Assembly: GCA_903929765.1 (NCBI GenBank)
Contig: CAIYVX010000013.1
Location: forward strand, 62,001 to 126,000
Length of the DNA stretch: 64,000 nucleotides
Origin: an uncultured Planctomycetia bacterium
GTDB taxonomy: Bacteria; Planctomycetota; Phycisphaerae; FEN-1346; JAACEH01
Reading direction: 5' to 3'
The notes below the pieces were generated by a model. The model was not told where the DNA came from. It saw nothing but the letters and a program-made list of their open reading frames with translations, and made no database searches. The position numbers were made by a program, and so were the translations under genes. Numbering within the stretch: position 1 is the stretch's first letter; every line of letters begins with the position of its first letter. Below, in pieces: positions 1-9,226 of the stretch.

Positions 1-262
1 AGGCTGTCTCGGGAACCCCGCAGTAACAGAGCCAGCCTTCCTCTTGCGGTCTTTTCGGCTCGTCAGCCTCGCGCAACAGCCCGCCAAAGATGGCCTTGGG
101 GTGCTGTAAAATCATCGGCACGGTGTAGGCGGCTTCTTTAAGTTGACCCTGGCTGCGATCCCGGCATGCGAGAAGCTTCCGCTGGTCGAACATTACGACC
201 ATAGGCTTGCCGTCTTGCGGGTTGACGGCCTCCACGGCGAGGGCCTTTCGGCGTGTGGTCAT
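1..262 (-). CDS. Partial hypothetical protein running off the left edge (MTTRRKALAVEAVNPQDGKPMVVMFDQRKLL...)
   Basis: Manual minus-strand translation from ATG at 262-260 is open to base 1; missed by the ORF track because it is truncated. Confidence 0.55.
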   Translation of the reverse strand, partial: MTTRRKALAVEAVNPQDGKPMVVMFDQRKLLACRDRSQGQLKEAAYTVPMILQHPKAIFGGLLREADEPKRPQEEGWLCYCGVPETA

Positions 263-416
263 TTTGCCCATGGACGGTAGAATATCGTTAGCGATGATAG
301 GTGGTCAACGGAATTATCGCAGGGCGGGGCGTTTGGTTGACTGACGCTGATGGCGGGAGTAGGATAACCGGAGGATGCACGGTGACTGTTGATGATTTCG
401 AGAAGCAGGAGAGACC

Positions 417-680
417 ATGAGTTCCGGAGTTGAGCCGCAGGAAGTTTTCGTCGAGTTGCTCGACGAAGGGGTAACTTGTTTTCGCCCGACGAGGGCCGAC
501 CCTCTTGGTGATGACAAGTACCGACTGTTGGCGCCGCCCGATTACGATCCCGAGAATGAGTACTGGGCTTTTCCACCAGACAGTGTCGTCCGGTGTCGGA
601 AGGAAAAGCTGAGTGGTGGCGAAGTGCTCGTGGCTCGTGAGCTAGTGGAACAAACTTCACATAGAGAAGGAGGGCCTTGA
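417..680 (+). CDS. Small hypothetical protein (87 aa)
   Basis: ATG ORF with ordinary amino-acid composition. Confidence 0.4.
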   Translation: MSSGVEPQEVFVELLDEGVTCFRPTRADPLGDDKYRLLAPPDYDPENEYWAFPPDSVVRCRKEKLSGGEVLVARELVEQTSHREGGP

Positions 681-808
681 AAGCCAGTTCAGCCAATGTG
701 CCGCAAGTGGTGGCCAACGAAGCGGCCTTTGCGGCGCTGGCGGAGCGGTACCAGGAAGGCGTGGACGCCGCCTGGCGGGAGTCGGCGGACCGAGTAGGCC
801 TGGAGTGA
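677..808 (+). pseudogene. Short ORF whose first ~22 codons duplicate the mfd 5' end (LKASSANVPQVVANEAAFAALA...)
   Basis: Near-identical to 1854-1917 including the AAGGAGGGCC RBS; then diverges and stops at 808. Confidence 0.6.
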
Positions 809-812
809 GAGT

Positions 813-1805
813 ATGGCCCTGTCGCAGAAAGAGAACGCGCTGGAGATCATCCGTTTCGGCCATCCGGAGCGAGTTGTCGCGGGACTGCCGATTCATTATT
901 TGGCCTACCTGGGAGCCAACCATGAAGGCTTTGACGGAGAGGGCGGCGACTGCATGCCGGTGGGTTCGGTCTGGAGTGACATCTGGGGCGTGGTCTGGCG
1001 GAGCGAACAGGAGGGCGTCATGGGCTTTCCCCAGGCCCATCCGCTGCCGGAACCGGGCGCCCGGCGAGACTACCGCTGGCCCGATCCTGACGACGAACGG
1101 ATTTGCCGGAGGATTTATGACCAGCGCCGGGCCTTCGCCGGCGGCGACGTGTTTCTGGCTGGCAGCCACCGCAGCACGCTGTGGGAGACGGCGTACAGGG
1201 TGATCGGCATGGAAAACCTGATGATGTACTTCTACACCGAACCGGAGTTTGTCCGCGACGTGCTGAGGCGGATCATGGATTTTCAACTGGGTGTGGCCCG
1301 GCACTACCTGGAGTGCGGGATGGAAATGGCCTTTTGTAGCGACGATCTGGGGACGCAGCGCGGCCCGCTGCTCGGTCCAAAAATCATGCGTGAGTTTTTG
1401 ATGCCGGAGTACCGGCGGCTGTTTGAATTGTTCCGGTCGCGCGGCGTGCTGATCGAGTTCCACTCGTGCGGCTGCGTGGAAGAAGTGGTGGGCGACCTGA
1501 TGGAACTCGGGATCAATGTCCTCAATCCGGTGCAGGCGACCGCGAACAACGTGGCAAACGTGCGGCGTCTGACCCAGGGACGGATGGCTCTGGCCGGGGG
1601 CGTGAGTACGACCGTCATCATGGATGGTCCGGTCGAGCGGATCGTTCTGGAAACCCGGCGGGCCATGTGGCAACTGGGGCGCGAGGGCGGCTACTTCTGT
1701 CGGCCCGACCAGTCCATGCCGTTTCCGCCGGCGCATCTGCGGGCGCATCAACAAGCGGTTGAGGACTATGGGCGATATCCGCTTACGGACGTGGGACGGT
1801 CATAG
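813..1805 (+). CDS. Uroporphyrinogen decarboxylase (URO-D) family protein, methyltransferase-like
   Basis: Protein sequence resembles URO-D/MtaA-like family (EFHSCGCVEEVVGDLMELGINVLNPVQ). Confidence 0.75.
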   Translation: MALSQKENALEIIRFGHPERVVAGLPIHYLAYLGANHEGFDGEGGDCMPVGSVWSDIWGVVWRSEQEGVMGFPQAHPLPEPGARRDYRWPDPDDERICRRIYDQRRAFAGGDVFLAGSHRSTLWETAYRVIGMENLMMYFYTEPEFVRDVLRRIMDFQLGVARHYLECGMEMAFCSDDLGTQRGPLLGPKIMREFLMPEYRRLFELFRSRGVLIEFHSCGCVEEVVGDLMELGINVLNPVQATANNVANVRRLTQGRMALAGGVSTTVIMDGPVERIVLETRRAMWQLGREGGYFCRPDQSMPFPPAHLRAHQQAVEDYGRYPLTDVGRS

Positions 1806-1853
1806 TCCCGGCGTTGAACAGGGGTCCGGTCGATTCCAGCAAGAAGGAGGGCC

Positions 1854-4800
1854 TTGAAAGCCAGTTCAGCCAATGTGCCGCAGGTGGTGGCCAATGAAGC
1901 GGCCTTTGCAGCGATGGCGGCGGCCCTGGAAAATCAGGGGGCGGCCATCGCCGAAGGTCTGTGGGGAAGCTCCGCGCGCGCTTTGGTCGCCGCCCTGGTC
2001 CAGCGGCAGCCGCGACCGGTGATTTTGTATTGTCTGGCCCACATCGACGACGCCGAAACGACTTGCGATGAGATCGCGGCGTTCACGGGTCTGCCCTGCA
2101 CAATCTTCCCGGCCTGGGAAAGCCTGCCGCGCGAGTCGGACGTTGGGGATGAGATTCTCGCCGGGCGGATACGCGTACTGAAGATGTTGAAGAATTTGAA
2201 GGTCGCTGGCGATGCGAACGGCAACGACCGGACAGGGCAGAGCCCTGTTCCTACGAAAAACAACCGGGCAGCGCGGCGGGCGCTGGCTCAAGGAAAGTCC
2301 CTGCCCAGCACGGGCGCGGCCTCCGACGACACAACACACACTTTGGCTTCGGCTTCGCCGAAGCTTCAAAGTGTGGCACCCGGAGTTTCGCCATTGATTA
2401 TTGTCGCGCCGGTGCAGGCGCTCCTGCAGCCGGTGCCAAGCCCGCGCCATCTCGACGACAATACCGTGGTGGTCAAGGTTGGCGAGGAGCAGGATCCCGA
2501 AAAGCTGCGGGCCTGGCTCGTGGAGCGCGGCTTTGTGGCGGCGGATCTGGTGAGCAGTCGCGGCGAGTACAGTCTGCGCGGGGGAATCATCGACGTCTTT
2601 CCGCCGGCGGGGGCGATGCCGTGCCGCATCGAATTTTTCGGCGACACGGTGGAGAGCATTCGGACCTTCGACACGGCGACGCAGAAGAGCGTGGCCGAGG
2701 TCCAGGAGGTGGCCATCACGTTCCTGCCGCCGGGCCAGACGGCCCCGACGGCGACGTGCAACTTATTGAATTATCTTCCTGAAGCCACGCTGACCGTCTG
2801 GCACGAACCGCTGGAAATCGCCGAGATGGGGCGGAGTTTCGTCACGCGGCTCTCCAGCCCCGTAGGCGTCTATGAGTACGCCGGCCTGGTGCGCCAGCGG
2901 CAGGGCTTCGCCCGGCTCGACCTCTGGAGCTTCGCGGCCGGCTCGGGCGAGGCGGCCCGGTTCTCCTTCCGCGTGGAATCGTTGCCGCCGTTCAGCGGCA
3001 AGGTCGAGCGGATCAAGGACGAACTGGCGGCCCTGGCCGGCGACGGGGCGGTCTGGATTTTTTCGGAGAACGAGGGTGAGCGGCAACGCTTCGACGAGTT
3101 GGTGGCCACGCTGCCGGAAGAGTTGCGGGATCGGGTGAGTACCTCGGCGGGCCTCCTCGCGGCGGGGTTCCGCTTGGCGGAGCAAAAGCTGGCCCTGGTC
3201 GGCAACCACGAGATTTTCCAGCGGTACAAACTGCGGCGCACCGGCGGCCAGCGGCCCGATTCGCGGCCGATCGATTCGTTCCTGGAGTTGAAGAAGGGCG
3301 ACCTGGTGGTCCACCTGGCCCACGGCATCGCCCGATACCTGGGCGTGGAGACGCTGAAGGACGGCGGGAAGACCGAAGATTACCTGGCCCTGGAGTTCCG
3401 CGAGCGGGCGAAGATGTATGTGCCGGCCTCGCACGTGCATCTGGTGCAGAAATATATTGGCGGGTTTCACGGTCAGGTGGTCCTGGCCAAGTTGGGCGGC
3501 AAGCTCTGGGCGGCGCAGAAGGAGAAGGTCAAGGAGGCGGTGGCCGACCTGGCCCTGGAGCTTTTGGACACCCAGGCGGCGCGGGCCAGCAAGGCCGGGT
3601 ACCAGTACCCTTCCGACACGCTCTGGGTGACGGAGATGGAGGCGGCGTTCCCGTACCAGGAGACCGACGATCAGCTCGCGGCCATGGAAGAGATCAAGAA
3701 GGACATGCAGTCGTCGCGGGCTATGGACCGCCTGGTTTGCGGCGACGTGGGCTACGGCAAGACCGAGCTGGCCATCCGGGCCGTCTTCAAGGCGGCCGAG
3801 GCCGGGAAGCAGTCGGCCGTGCTGGTACCAACCACGATATTGGCGGAGCAACATTACAATACTTTTCGGGAGCGGCTCGCGGACTATCCCCTGGGGGTCG
3901 AGCAACTCAGCCGCTTTCTGACGGCGCGACAGCAGCGGGACGTGATCGAGCGGGTGGGCAAGGGGTCGGTGGACGTGGTCATCGGGACGCATCGGCTGCT
4001 CTCGGCGGACGTCGAGTTCGCCGACCTGGGGCTGGTGGTCATCGACGAGGAACAGCGGTTCGGCGTCGAGCACAAGGAGCGGCTCAAGCGGTTCCGCAAA
4101 ACCGTGGACGTGCTGACGCTGACGGCCACGCCGATTCCGCGCACGCTGCACATGAGCCTCCTGGGCATTCGGGACATTTCCAGCCTGACCACGCCGCCGC
4201 AGGACCGCCACGCCATCCGCACCGAGGTCTGCCGGTGGGAAGACGAGCGGATTCGCCAGGCGATCTTGCGCGAACTGGCCCGCGACGGCCAGGTCTTTTT
4301 CGTTCACAATCGCATTTACAACCTTCAGGAGATCACGGCCCGCCTGGCGGCCCTGGTGCCCGAGGCCCGATTCGTCTGGGCTCACGGCCAGTTGCCGGGC
4401 GACGAACTGGAAGACCGCATGCACGAGTTCATCGCGCGGCGGGCCGACGTGCTGGTCAGCACGACGATCATCGAGAGCGGGCTGGACATTCCGACGGCGA
4501 ACACGATGTTTATAAATATGGCTGATATGTTCGGCCTGGCCGACCTGCACCAGTTGCGCGGGCGAATCGGACGCTACAAGCATCGTGGCTATTGCTACCT
4601 GCTGCTGCCCAGCGACCGTCCCGTCAAGCCGGAGGCGGTCAAACGCCTCAAGGCCATCGAGGAGTTCAGCGACCTGGGGGCGGGGTTCCAGATCGCCATG
4701 CGCGACCTGGAAATTCGCGGCGCGGGGAACATTCTGGGGGCGCAGCAAAGCGGCCACATCGCCACGGTGGGGTACGAATTGTTCTGCCAGCTTTTGGAGG

Positions 4801-5288
4801 AGGCGATTCGCCGGGCCAAGGGGGTCGAGACGCCGGAAGAGTTCGAGACCGTGGTCGAACTGGGCGTCAGCGCGTTCCTGCCGAAGGACTACGCCCCGAG
4901 CGACCGGCAGCGGATGACCGTTTATCGGATGATCAACCGCGCCGCCACCATCGAACGGCTGACCGAAGTGCGGGCCGACGTGATCGACATGCTCGGACCG
5001 CTGCCGGGGCCGGCGGAACTTCTGTTTGACTTGCAGGAAATCCGGATTCACGCCCGGCGGTGGAAGATCGGCGGGATCAAGCTGTTGGCCAATGACGTGG
5101 TCTTTACGCTCGGCCAGTTTCAGCACGTCGGGCCGCTCTTTCAGCAGGCCCCGGGCAAGGTCCGAGTCGTCAACGACACGACGGTCTATCTGCGGATGCG
5201 GCCGGAGATGACCGAGCCGCTGCGACTGGTAATCTTGATGAAGAAGATGCTGGCCACGGAGTCGGGCGGCGCGCTCACCCGGCCTTGA
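1854..5288 (+). CDS. mfd: Transcription-repair coupling factor Mfd (TTG start)
   Basis: UvrB-like N-terminus, CarD-like domain (KKGDLVVHLAHGIARY), RecG-like helicase motifs (GDVGYGKTELAIRA, DEEQRFGV), TRCF C-terminus; AGGAGG RBS. Confidence 0.97.
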   Translation: MKASSANVPQVVANEAAFAAMAAALENQGAAIAEGLWGSSARALVAALVQRQPRPVILYCLAHIDDAETTCDEIAAFTGLPCTIFPAWESLPRESDVGDEILAGRIRVLKMLKNLKVAGDANGNDRTGQSPVPTKNNRAARRALAQGKSLPSTGAASDDTTHTLASASPKLQSVAPGVSPLIIVAPVQALLQPVPSPRHLDDNTVVVKVGEEQDPEKLRAWLVERGFVAADLVSSRGEYSLRGGIIDVFPPAGAMPCRIEFFGDTVESIRTFDTATQKSVAEVQEVAITFLPPGQTAPTATCNLLNYLPEATLTVWHEPLEIAEMGRSFVTRLSSPVGVYEYAGLVRQRQGFARLDLWSFAAGSGEAARFSFRVESLPPFSGKVERIKDELAALAGDGAVWIFSENEGERQRFDELVATLPEELRDRVSTSAGLLAAGFRLAEQKLALVGNHEIFQRYKLRRTGGQRPDSRPIDSFLELKKGDLVVHLAHGIARYLGVETLKDGGKTEDYLALEFRERAKMYVPASHVHLVQKYIGGFHGQVVLAKLGGKLWAAQKEKVKEAVADLALELLDTQAARASKAGYQYPSDTLWVTEMEAAFPYQETDDQLAAMEEIKKDMQSSRAMDRLVCGDVGYGKTELAIRAVFKAAEAGKQSAVLVPTTILAEQHYNTFRERLADYPLGVEQLSRFLTARQQRDVIERVGKGSVDVVIGTHRLLSADVEFADLGLVVIDEEQRFGVEHKERLKRFRKTVDVLTLTATPIPRTLHMSLLGIRDISSLTTPPQDRHAIRTEVCRWEDERIRQAILRELARDGQVFFVHNRIYNLQEITARLAALVPEARFVWAHGQLPGDELEDRMHEFIARRADVLVSTTIIESGLDIPTANTMFINMADMFGLADLHQLRGRIGRYKHRGYCYLLLPSDRPVKPEAVKRLKAIEEFSDLGAGFQIAMRDLEIRGAGNILGAQQSGHIATVGYELFCQLLEEAIRRAKGVETPEEFETVVELGVSAFLPKDYAPSDRQRMTVYRMINRAATIERLTEVRADVIDMLGPLPGPAELLFDLQEIRIHARRWKIGGIKLLANDVVFTLGQFQHVGPLFQQAPGKVRVVNDTTVYLRMRPEMTEPLRLVILMKKMLATESGGALTRP
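2230..2254. repeat. Hairpin repeat GGACAGGGCAGAGCCCTGTTCCTAC (family F), inside mfd
   Basis: Inverted repeat; second copy at 27143-27167. Confidence 0.75.
2337..2384. repeat. Long hairpin repeat CACACTTTGGCTTCGGC-TTC-GCCGAAGCTTCAAAGTGTGGCACCCGGA (family A), in frame inside mfd
   Basis: Inverted repeat; shared with 34833-34882 and 45330-45378. Confidence 0.85.
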
Positions 5289-6138
5289 CCGATTTTTTGG
5301 AGCGGGTTTCCTGAAGCTGGACGCGGGCCGCGCGGCCTTCGAGGAAGCCGAGGGAAAGTTCGATGCACTCGGCGGCCTCGGCCGGAGTCATGGCCCCGAC
5401 GGCCACCAGGTCCTGCGGGCGGATGGTGGACCAGGCGAAGGCCAGACCCTGGAACGGCGGCAGGCGCCCGGCGGCCATGGGTTTGATGGTCAGGACGGGC
5501 TTGGCTGCCCCGTGAATGATTTTGTGGGTCCAATCGACTTCGAGCTGCATCAGGAAGCCGATGGCGTTGTAGATGGAGAGATAGGTTTCGACGTCGAGCT
5601 TGGATTCGTCGGCGTAAACTATTGTCTCGGGCATGTGGGTGCTCAGGCCGGGAATCATCTTCCGTTCGCGGATCAGGCGGCAGAGGTAGTCCATGTGGCG
5701 GATTTTACGCGTGCAGCGGTCGAGGAGGGCGTCGGTGGTGGCCTGGTGCGGCAGGATGAAGTCGGCCCCGGCGGCGGCTTCGACGTCGAGGATCCGGGCG
5801 ACCTCGCCCAGGTCGAGACCTTTGGCGGGCGTCTCGGGCGTGAGGGGGAAGGCTGGGGTGGAGACGCGGATAATTTTGCGGCTGGTGCGCTGCTCGGTTT
5901 CGAGGACGGCTTCGCGGATGGGCGAGGTGGTCAGTTGGCCGATGATGGTGTCGACGCCGGCGCGAACGTAGGTCTCGAGGACCGCGACGAGCTTGGCGCG
6001 ATGGGCGGCGATCTCGGTCCTGATGTAATCGTCTTTGGCCTTGGTGCAGTGGCTCCAGCCGAGGAGCCAGTTGGTCCCGATGACCAGTCGCGAGACGGAC
6101 AGTCCGCCGACGGTAGTGCGGGGAAAAAGATCTGGCAT
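5275..6138 (-). CDS. Conserved hypothetical, probable TIM-barrel/aldolase-like protein
   Basis: 288-codon ORF with secondary-structure pattern of TIM barrels; family name not certain. Confidence 0.6.
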   Translation of the reverse strand: MPDLFPRTTVGGLSVSRLVIGTNWLLGWSHCTKAKDDYIRTEIAAHRAKLVAVLETYVRAGVDTIIGQLTTSPIREAVLETEQRTSRKIIRVSTPAFPLTPETPAKGLDLGEVARILDVEAAAGADFILPHQATTDALLDRCTRKIRHMDYLCRLIRERKMIPGLSTHMPETIVYADESKLDVETYLSIYNAIGFLMQLEVDWTHKIIHGAAKPVLTIKPMAAGRLPPFQGLAFAWSTIRPQDLVAVGAMTPAEAAECIELSLGFLEGRAARVQLQETRSKKSVKAG

Positions 6139-6230
6139 TGGGTTAATCCTTTATTTGCCGCGAGGCGGCGCGGGCCGACGGAGTAATAATACATTACAAT
6201 GGCGGGCGGGTCAAACGGAGCAGCCAATAT

Positions 6231-6256
6231 GTAGGTCGGGTCAACAGACCCGACAA
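6231..6256. repeat. Hairpin GTAGGTCGGGTCAACAGACCCGAC (family D) upstream of nadA
   Basis: Inverted repeat; related copies at 10465, 25988, 41028, 48152, 53330. Confidence 0.65.
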
Positions 6257-6271
6257 GAAAAAGAGGGTATT

Positions 6272-7180
6272 GTGGCGACGGGAATCCAAGAGCGAATCGG
6301 CGAACTTAAGCGCGAGCGGCGGGCCATTATCCTGGCCCACAATTATCAGTCGCCCGAAATTCAAGACATCGCCGACGTGGTGGGGGATTCGCTGGCCCTG
6401 GCCCAGCAGGCGGCCAAGGTCGAGGCGGACGTGATCGTGCTGTGCGGCGTGTGGTTCATGGCCGAGACGGCGAAGCTGGTGAATCCGGGGCGGACGGTGC
6501 TCGCCCCGGACCCCAACGCCGGCTGCCCGATGGCGAACATGATTACGGCGGCGCAACTGGCCGAGGCGCGGCTAAAAAATCCCGATGCCGCCGTGGTCTG
6601 CTACGTCAACTCCAGCGCCGCCGTCAAAGCCCTGTCGGACATCTGTTGCACCAGTTCCAATGCCGCCCGCGTCGTGGCCTCGATCCCCGCCGGGCGTCCG
6701 ATCCTCTTCGTCCCGGATCAGAGCCTGGGCGATTTCGTAGCGCGGCAACTGGGCCGCAAACTGATTCTCTGGCCCGGCTTCTGCCCGACGCACCATCGCA
6801 TCCTGCCGGAGGACATCGTGCGGCAACGGGCGGCGCATCCGGGGGCAGTGGTCGCGGTCCACCCGGAGTGTACGGAAGAAGTGAGGCGCGAGGCGGATTT
6901 TGTGGGATCGACGGCGCAGATTCTGCGGTTCGTGCGGGAATCGGCGGCGCAGACGTTTATCATCGGCACCGAAATGGGTATCTGTCACGCCCTGCGAAAA
7001 GAGAATCCGGGGAAAGAGATTGTGCATGTGTCGCGCGCGGCGGATTGCCCGAACATGAAGTTGAACACGCTGGAAAAAGTGCTGTGGAGTTTGGAAGAGA
7101 TGAAGTACGAAGTCGCCGTGCCTGAAGAAGTTGCCGCCCCGGCGCGGCGGGCGCTGGAGCGGATGTTGGCGTTGGGATGA
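6272..7180 (+). CDS. nadA: Quinolinate synthase NadA (GTG start)
   Basis: RAIILAHNYQSPEIQDIADVVGDSL, conserved Cys positions, GTEMGICHALRKENPGKE; upstream AAGAGGG. Confidence 0.95.
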   Translation: MATGIQERIGELKRERRAIILAHNYQSPEIQDIADVVGDSLALAQQAAKVEADVIVLCGVWFMAETAKLVNPGRTVLAPDPNAGCPMANMITAAQLAEARLKNPDAAVVCYVNSSAAVKALSDICCTSSNAARVVASIPAGRPILFVPDQSLGDFVARQLGRKLILWPGFCPTHHRILPEDIVRQRAAHPGAVVAVHPECTEEVRREADFVGSTAQILRFVRESAAQTFIIGTEMGICHALRKENPGKEIVHVSRAADCPNMKLNTLEKVLWSLEEMKYEVAVPEEVAAPARRALERMLALG

Positions 7181-7258
7181 ACAGAAAGTAAAAAAAAGGA
7201 AAAAGCAACGGTGGTAGCGAGAATGGGTGTGTGTGTGGTACTTCATGCCGCCCGCTGT

Positions 7259-7819
7259 TCAGTGTTGCGCGGCGTTCCAGTCCTCGCGGAGAATGGCATA
7301 ACACATCAAGTCTTCGAACCGGTCCCACTTGAGCATGGCCTGCCGCAAACAGCCTTCGTAGGTCATTCCGAGCTTCTGCATGACGCGGCCGGACGCCGGA
7401 TTACGAACGAAATGTTGGGCGGAGATGCGGTTCAGGTTGAATGTCTCGAACCCACAACCAATCAGCGCCCGCGCAGCCTCGGTCATGTAGCCCTGGTTCC
7501 ACCAGGGCTTGCCCAGCCAGTAGCCGAGTTCGGCCCGCCGGTGTGCTTGGTTGATCCCCAGGCTTATGGCGCCGATGAGTTCGTCGGCGGGGCGCAGCGT
7601 AATGGCGAGGGCGGCCAGCGTGCCCTGCTCAAACTTCTCGGTGTGCGTGGCGATCCATGTCTCTGCGGCGCCTTCCGGGTAGGGGTGCGGCAAGTTCATT
7701 GTGGTCGAGGCAAGGTCGTGGTCGCCAGCCAGGAGTTTCACGGTCGGTGCATCGGCCAGGGTGAAGGGCCGCAGAATCAATCGCGCGGTTTCGAGAGTGG
7801 GCAGCATGGGATTGCTCAA
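7259..7819 (-). CDS. GNAT family N-acetyltransferase (RimJ/RimL-like)
   Basis: TARLILRPFTLAD...GYWLGKPWWNQGYMTEAARALI motif. Confidence 0.85.
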   Translation of the reverse strand: MSNPMLPTLETARLILRPFTLADAPTVKLLAGDHDLASTTMNLPHPYPEGAAETWIATHTEKFEQGTLAALAITLRPADELIGAISLGINQAHRRAELGYWLGKPWWNQGYMTEAARALIGCGFETFNLNRISAQHFVRNPASGRVMQKLGMTYEGCLRQAMLKWDRFEDLMCYAILREDWNAAQH

Positions 7820-7996
7820 TTTTCCGGATGAGTTTGGCCCGCGACCGCCGCGGGATCATGTTCGATGATTGTCTCGCGCTTCAATGATTGTGCAAGAGAT
7901 TTCTGGAAGCCGCGTAGCGGCGTTTGATCGTTACCACGGGCTTGCGCCCGAGGCTATTATCATTCGCCGCTCCGCGGCTGAAAAACAAAAGCAACC

Positions 7997-9226
7997 TTAG
8001 TTTTCGGCGTAGGAGACGATGGGCAGCGGCAGGGGCATGTGGGAAACGGGTTGGAGGGCGGCGCGGGTGGCGTCGTAGTTGGCGGTGAAGTTGATGGTGC
8101 TGTAGGCGGAGAAGGTGGCGGGGCCGGTGAAGAGGAGCGGGCCGGTGTGGGTCCAGAGGGCCTGGGGGAGAGAAGTGTCGGTGACTTCGGAGCCGTCGTC
8201 GTTGACCATGCGGATGGTTCTGGCGACGGTGATGGGGCCGGCGGTGGTGAGGGTGGCGTTGCGGTTGAGGAGGAGATCGCCGCCGACGACCAGGGCGGGG
8301 AAGCCGAGGGGGGCGGTGATGGCGACGGTGCCGGAAAGGGTTAGGTTGCCGGAGGTGACGAAGCCGCCGCCGGTGATGGTGGCATTGGAAAGGGTGAAGT
8401 TGGTGGTGGAGTAGAAGAGGTTGTCGGGGTTGTTGGGCATGCCCAGCGGCGGCGCGCCGGTGAGCAGCGCGCCGGCGAGCAGTACGGCGGTGTTGGTGGC
8501 GCCGCCGAAGGAATAGGTGGGGGTGTATTGGCCGTAGGTGACGGGCGGGATGAAAAGGGTTGAGCAAGACGTGGTGGAAGCGCCGGAGACGGTGCCGAAA
8601 TTGGTGATGGAGCCGACGGCGGCGAGGTTGCCCTGGACCGCGGCCCCGGCGGCGACGATGGCGTTCTGGTCGCAGAAGACGGAGCCGTGGATCGTGGCGT
8701 TGGTGGGGAGGTAGAGGCCGGCGGTGCTGGTGATGAGGTTGGGTAGCGAGATGGCGGGTTGGAGGAAGACGGCGGTGATGGTTCGGGTTGCCCCGGTGGT
8801 GCCGGTGGGGTCGCCGCCGGGGGCGAGGGCGCGGCCGGTGGAGGTGATGAGGTAAGCAGGAGCGCCGGTGGCGGAGAGGGTCGAGGTGGCGGTGACGGTG
8901 TAGTAAACGTCGCGGAGCGCGACGGGCGAGTCGGAGGGGGGGGGCATAGCGACGTAGCTGCCGGTGCCGGGCCAGGTCTGGCCCCAGGAGAGGCCGGCTT
9001 CCCAGGGATGGTCGAGGTAGCGGCGGGCGACTTCGACGCCGCTCTGGGCCCCCTGGAGGGCGGTGGCGTAATCGACGAAGTTGCTGCCGGACAGGGAGCT
9101 GGATGTGGCGGCAGTGATGGCGGCCAGGCCGACGACGAAGATGGCGGCGACGATGATGAGGACGAGGATCAGGGCCACGCCGCGCGGGCGCAGCCGCTCA
9201 GGATTGCGGGGCGAAGCCGTAGGCAT
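7997..9226 (-). CDS. PilX-like pilus-assembly/prepilin-related protein with long C-terminal repetitive domain
   Basis: N-terminus RGVALILVLIIVAAIFVVGLAAITAA; operon with two prepilin-type genes. Confidence 0.65.
   Translation of the reverse strand: MPTASPRNPERLRPRGVALILVLIIVAAIFVVGLAAITAATSSSLSGSNFVDYATALQGAQSGVEVARRYLDHPWEAGLSWGQTWPGTGSYVAMPPPSDSPVALRDVYYTVTATSTLSATGAPAYLITSTGRALAPGGDPTGTTGATRTITAVFLQPAISLPNLITSTAGLYLPTNATIHGSVFCDQNAIVAAGAAVQGNLAAVGSITNFGTVSGASTTSCSTLFIPPVTYGQYTPTYSFGGATNTAVLLAGALLTGAPPLGMPNNPDNLFYSTTNFTLSNATITGGGFVTSGNLTLSGTVAITAPLGFPALVVGGDLLLNRNATLTTAGPITVARTIRMVNDDGSEVTDTSLPQALWTHTGPLLFTGPATFSAYSTINFTANYDATRAALQPVSHMPLPLPIVSYAEN

Noticed and set aside
2763-5126. 787-aa minus-strand ORF opposite mfd
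   Set aside because: Shadow ORF from high GC: His/Arg/Gln-rich, no recognisable domain, fully antisense to a confident gene
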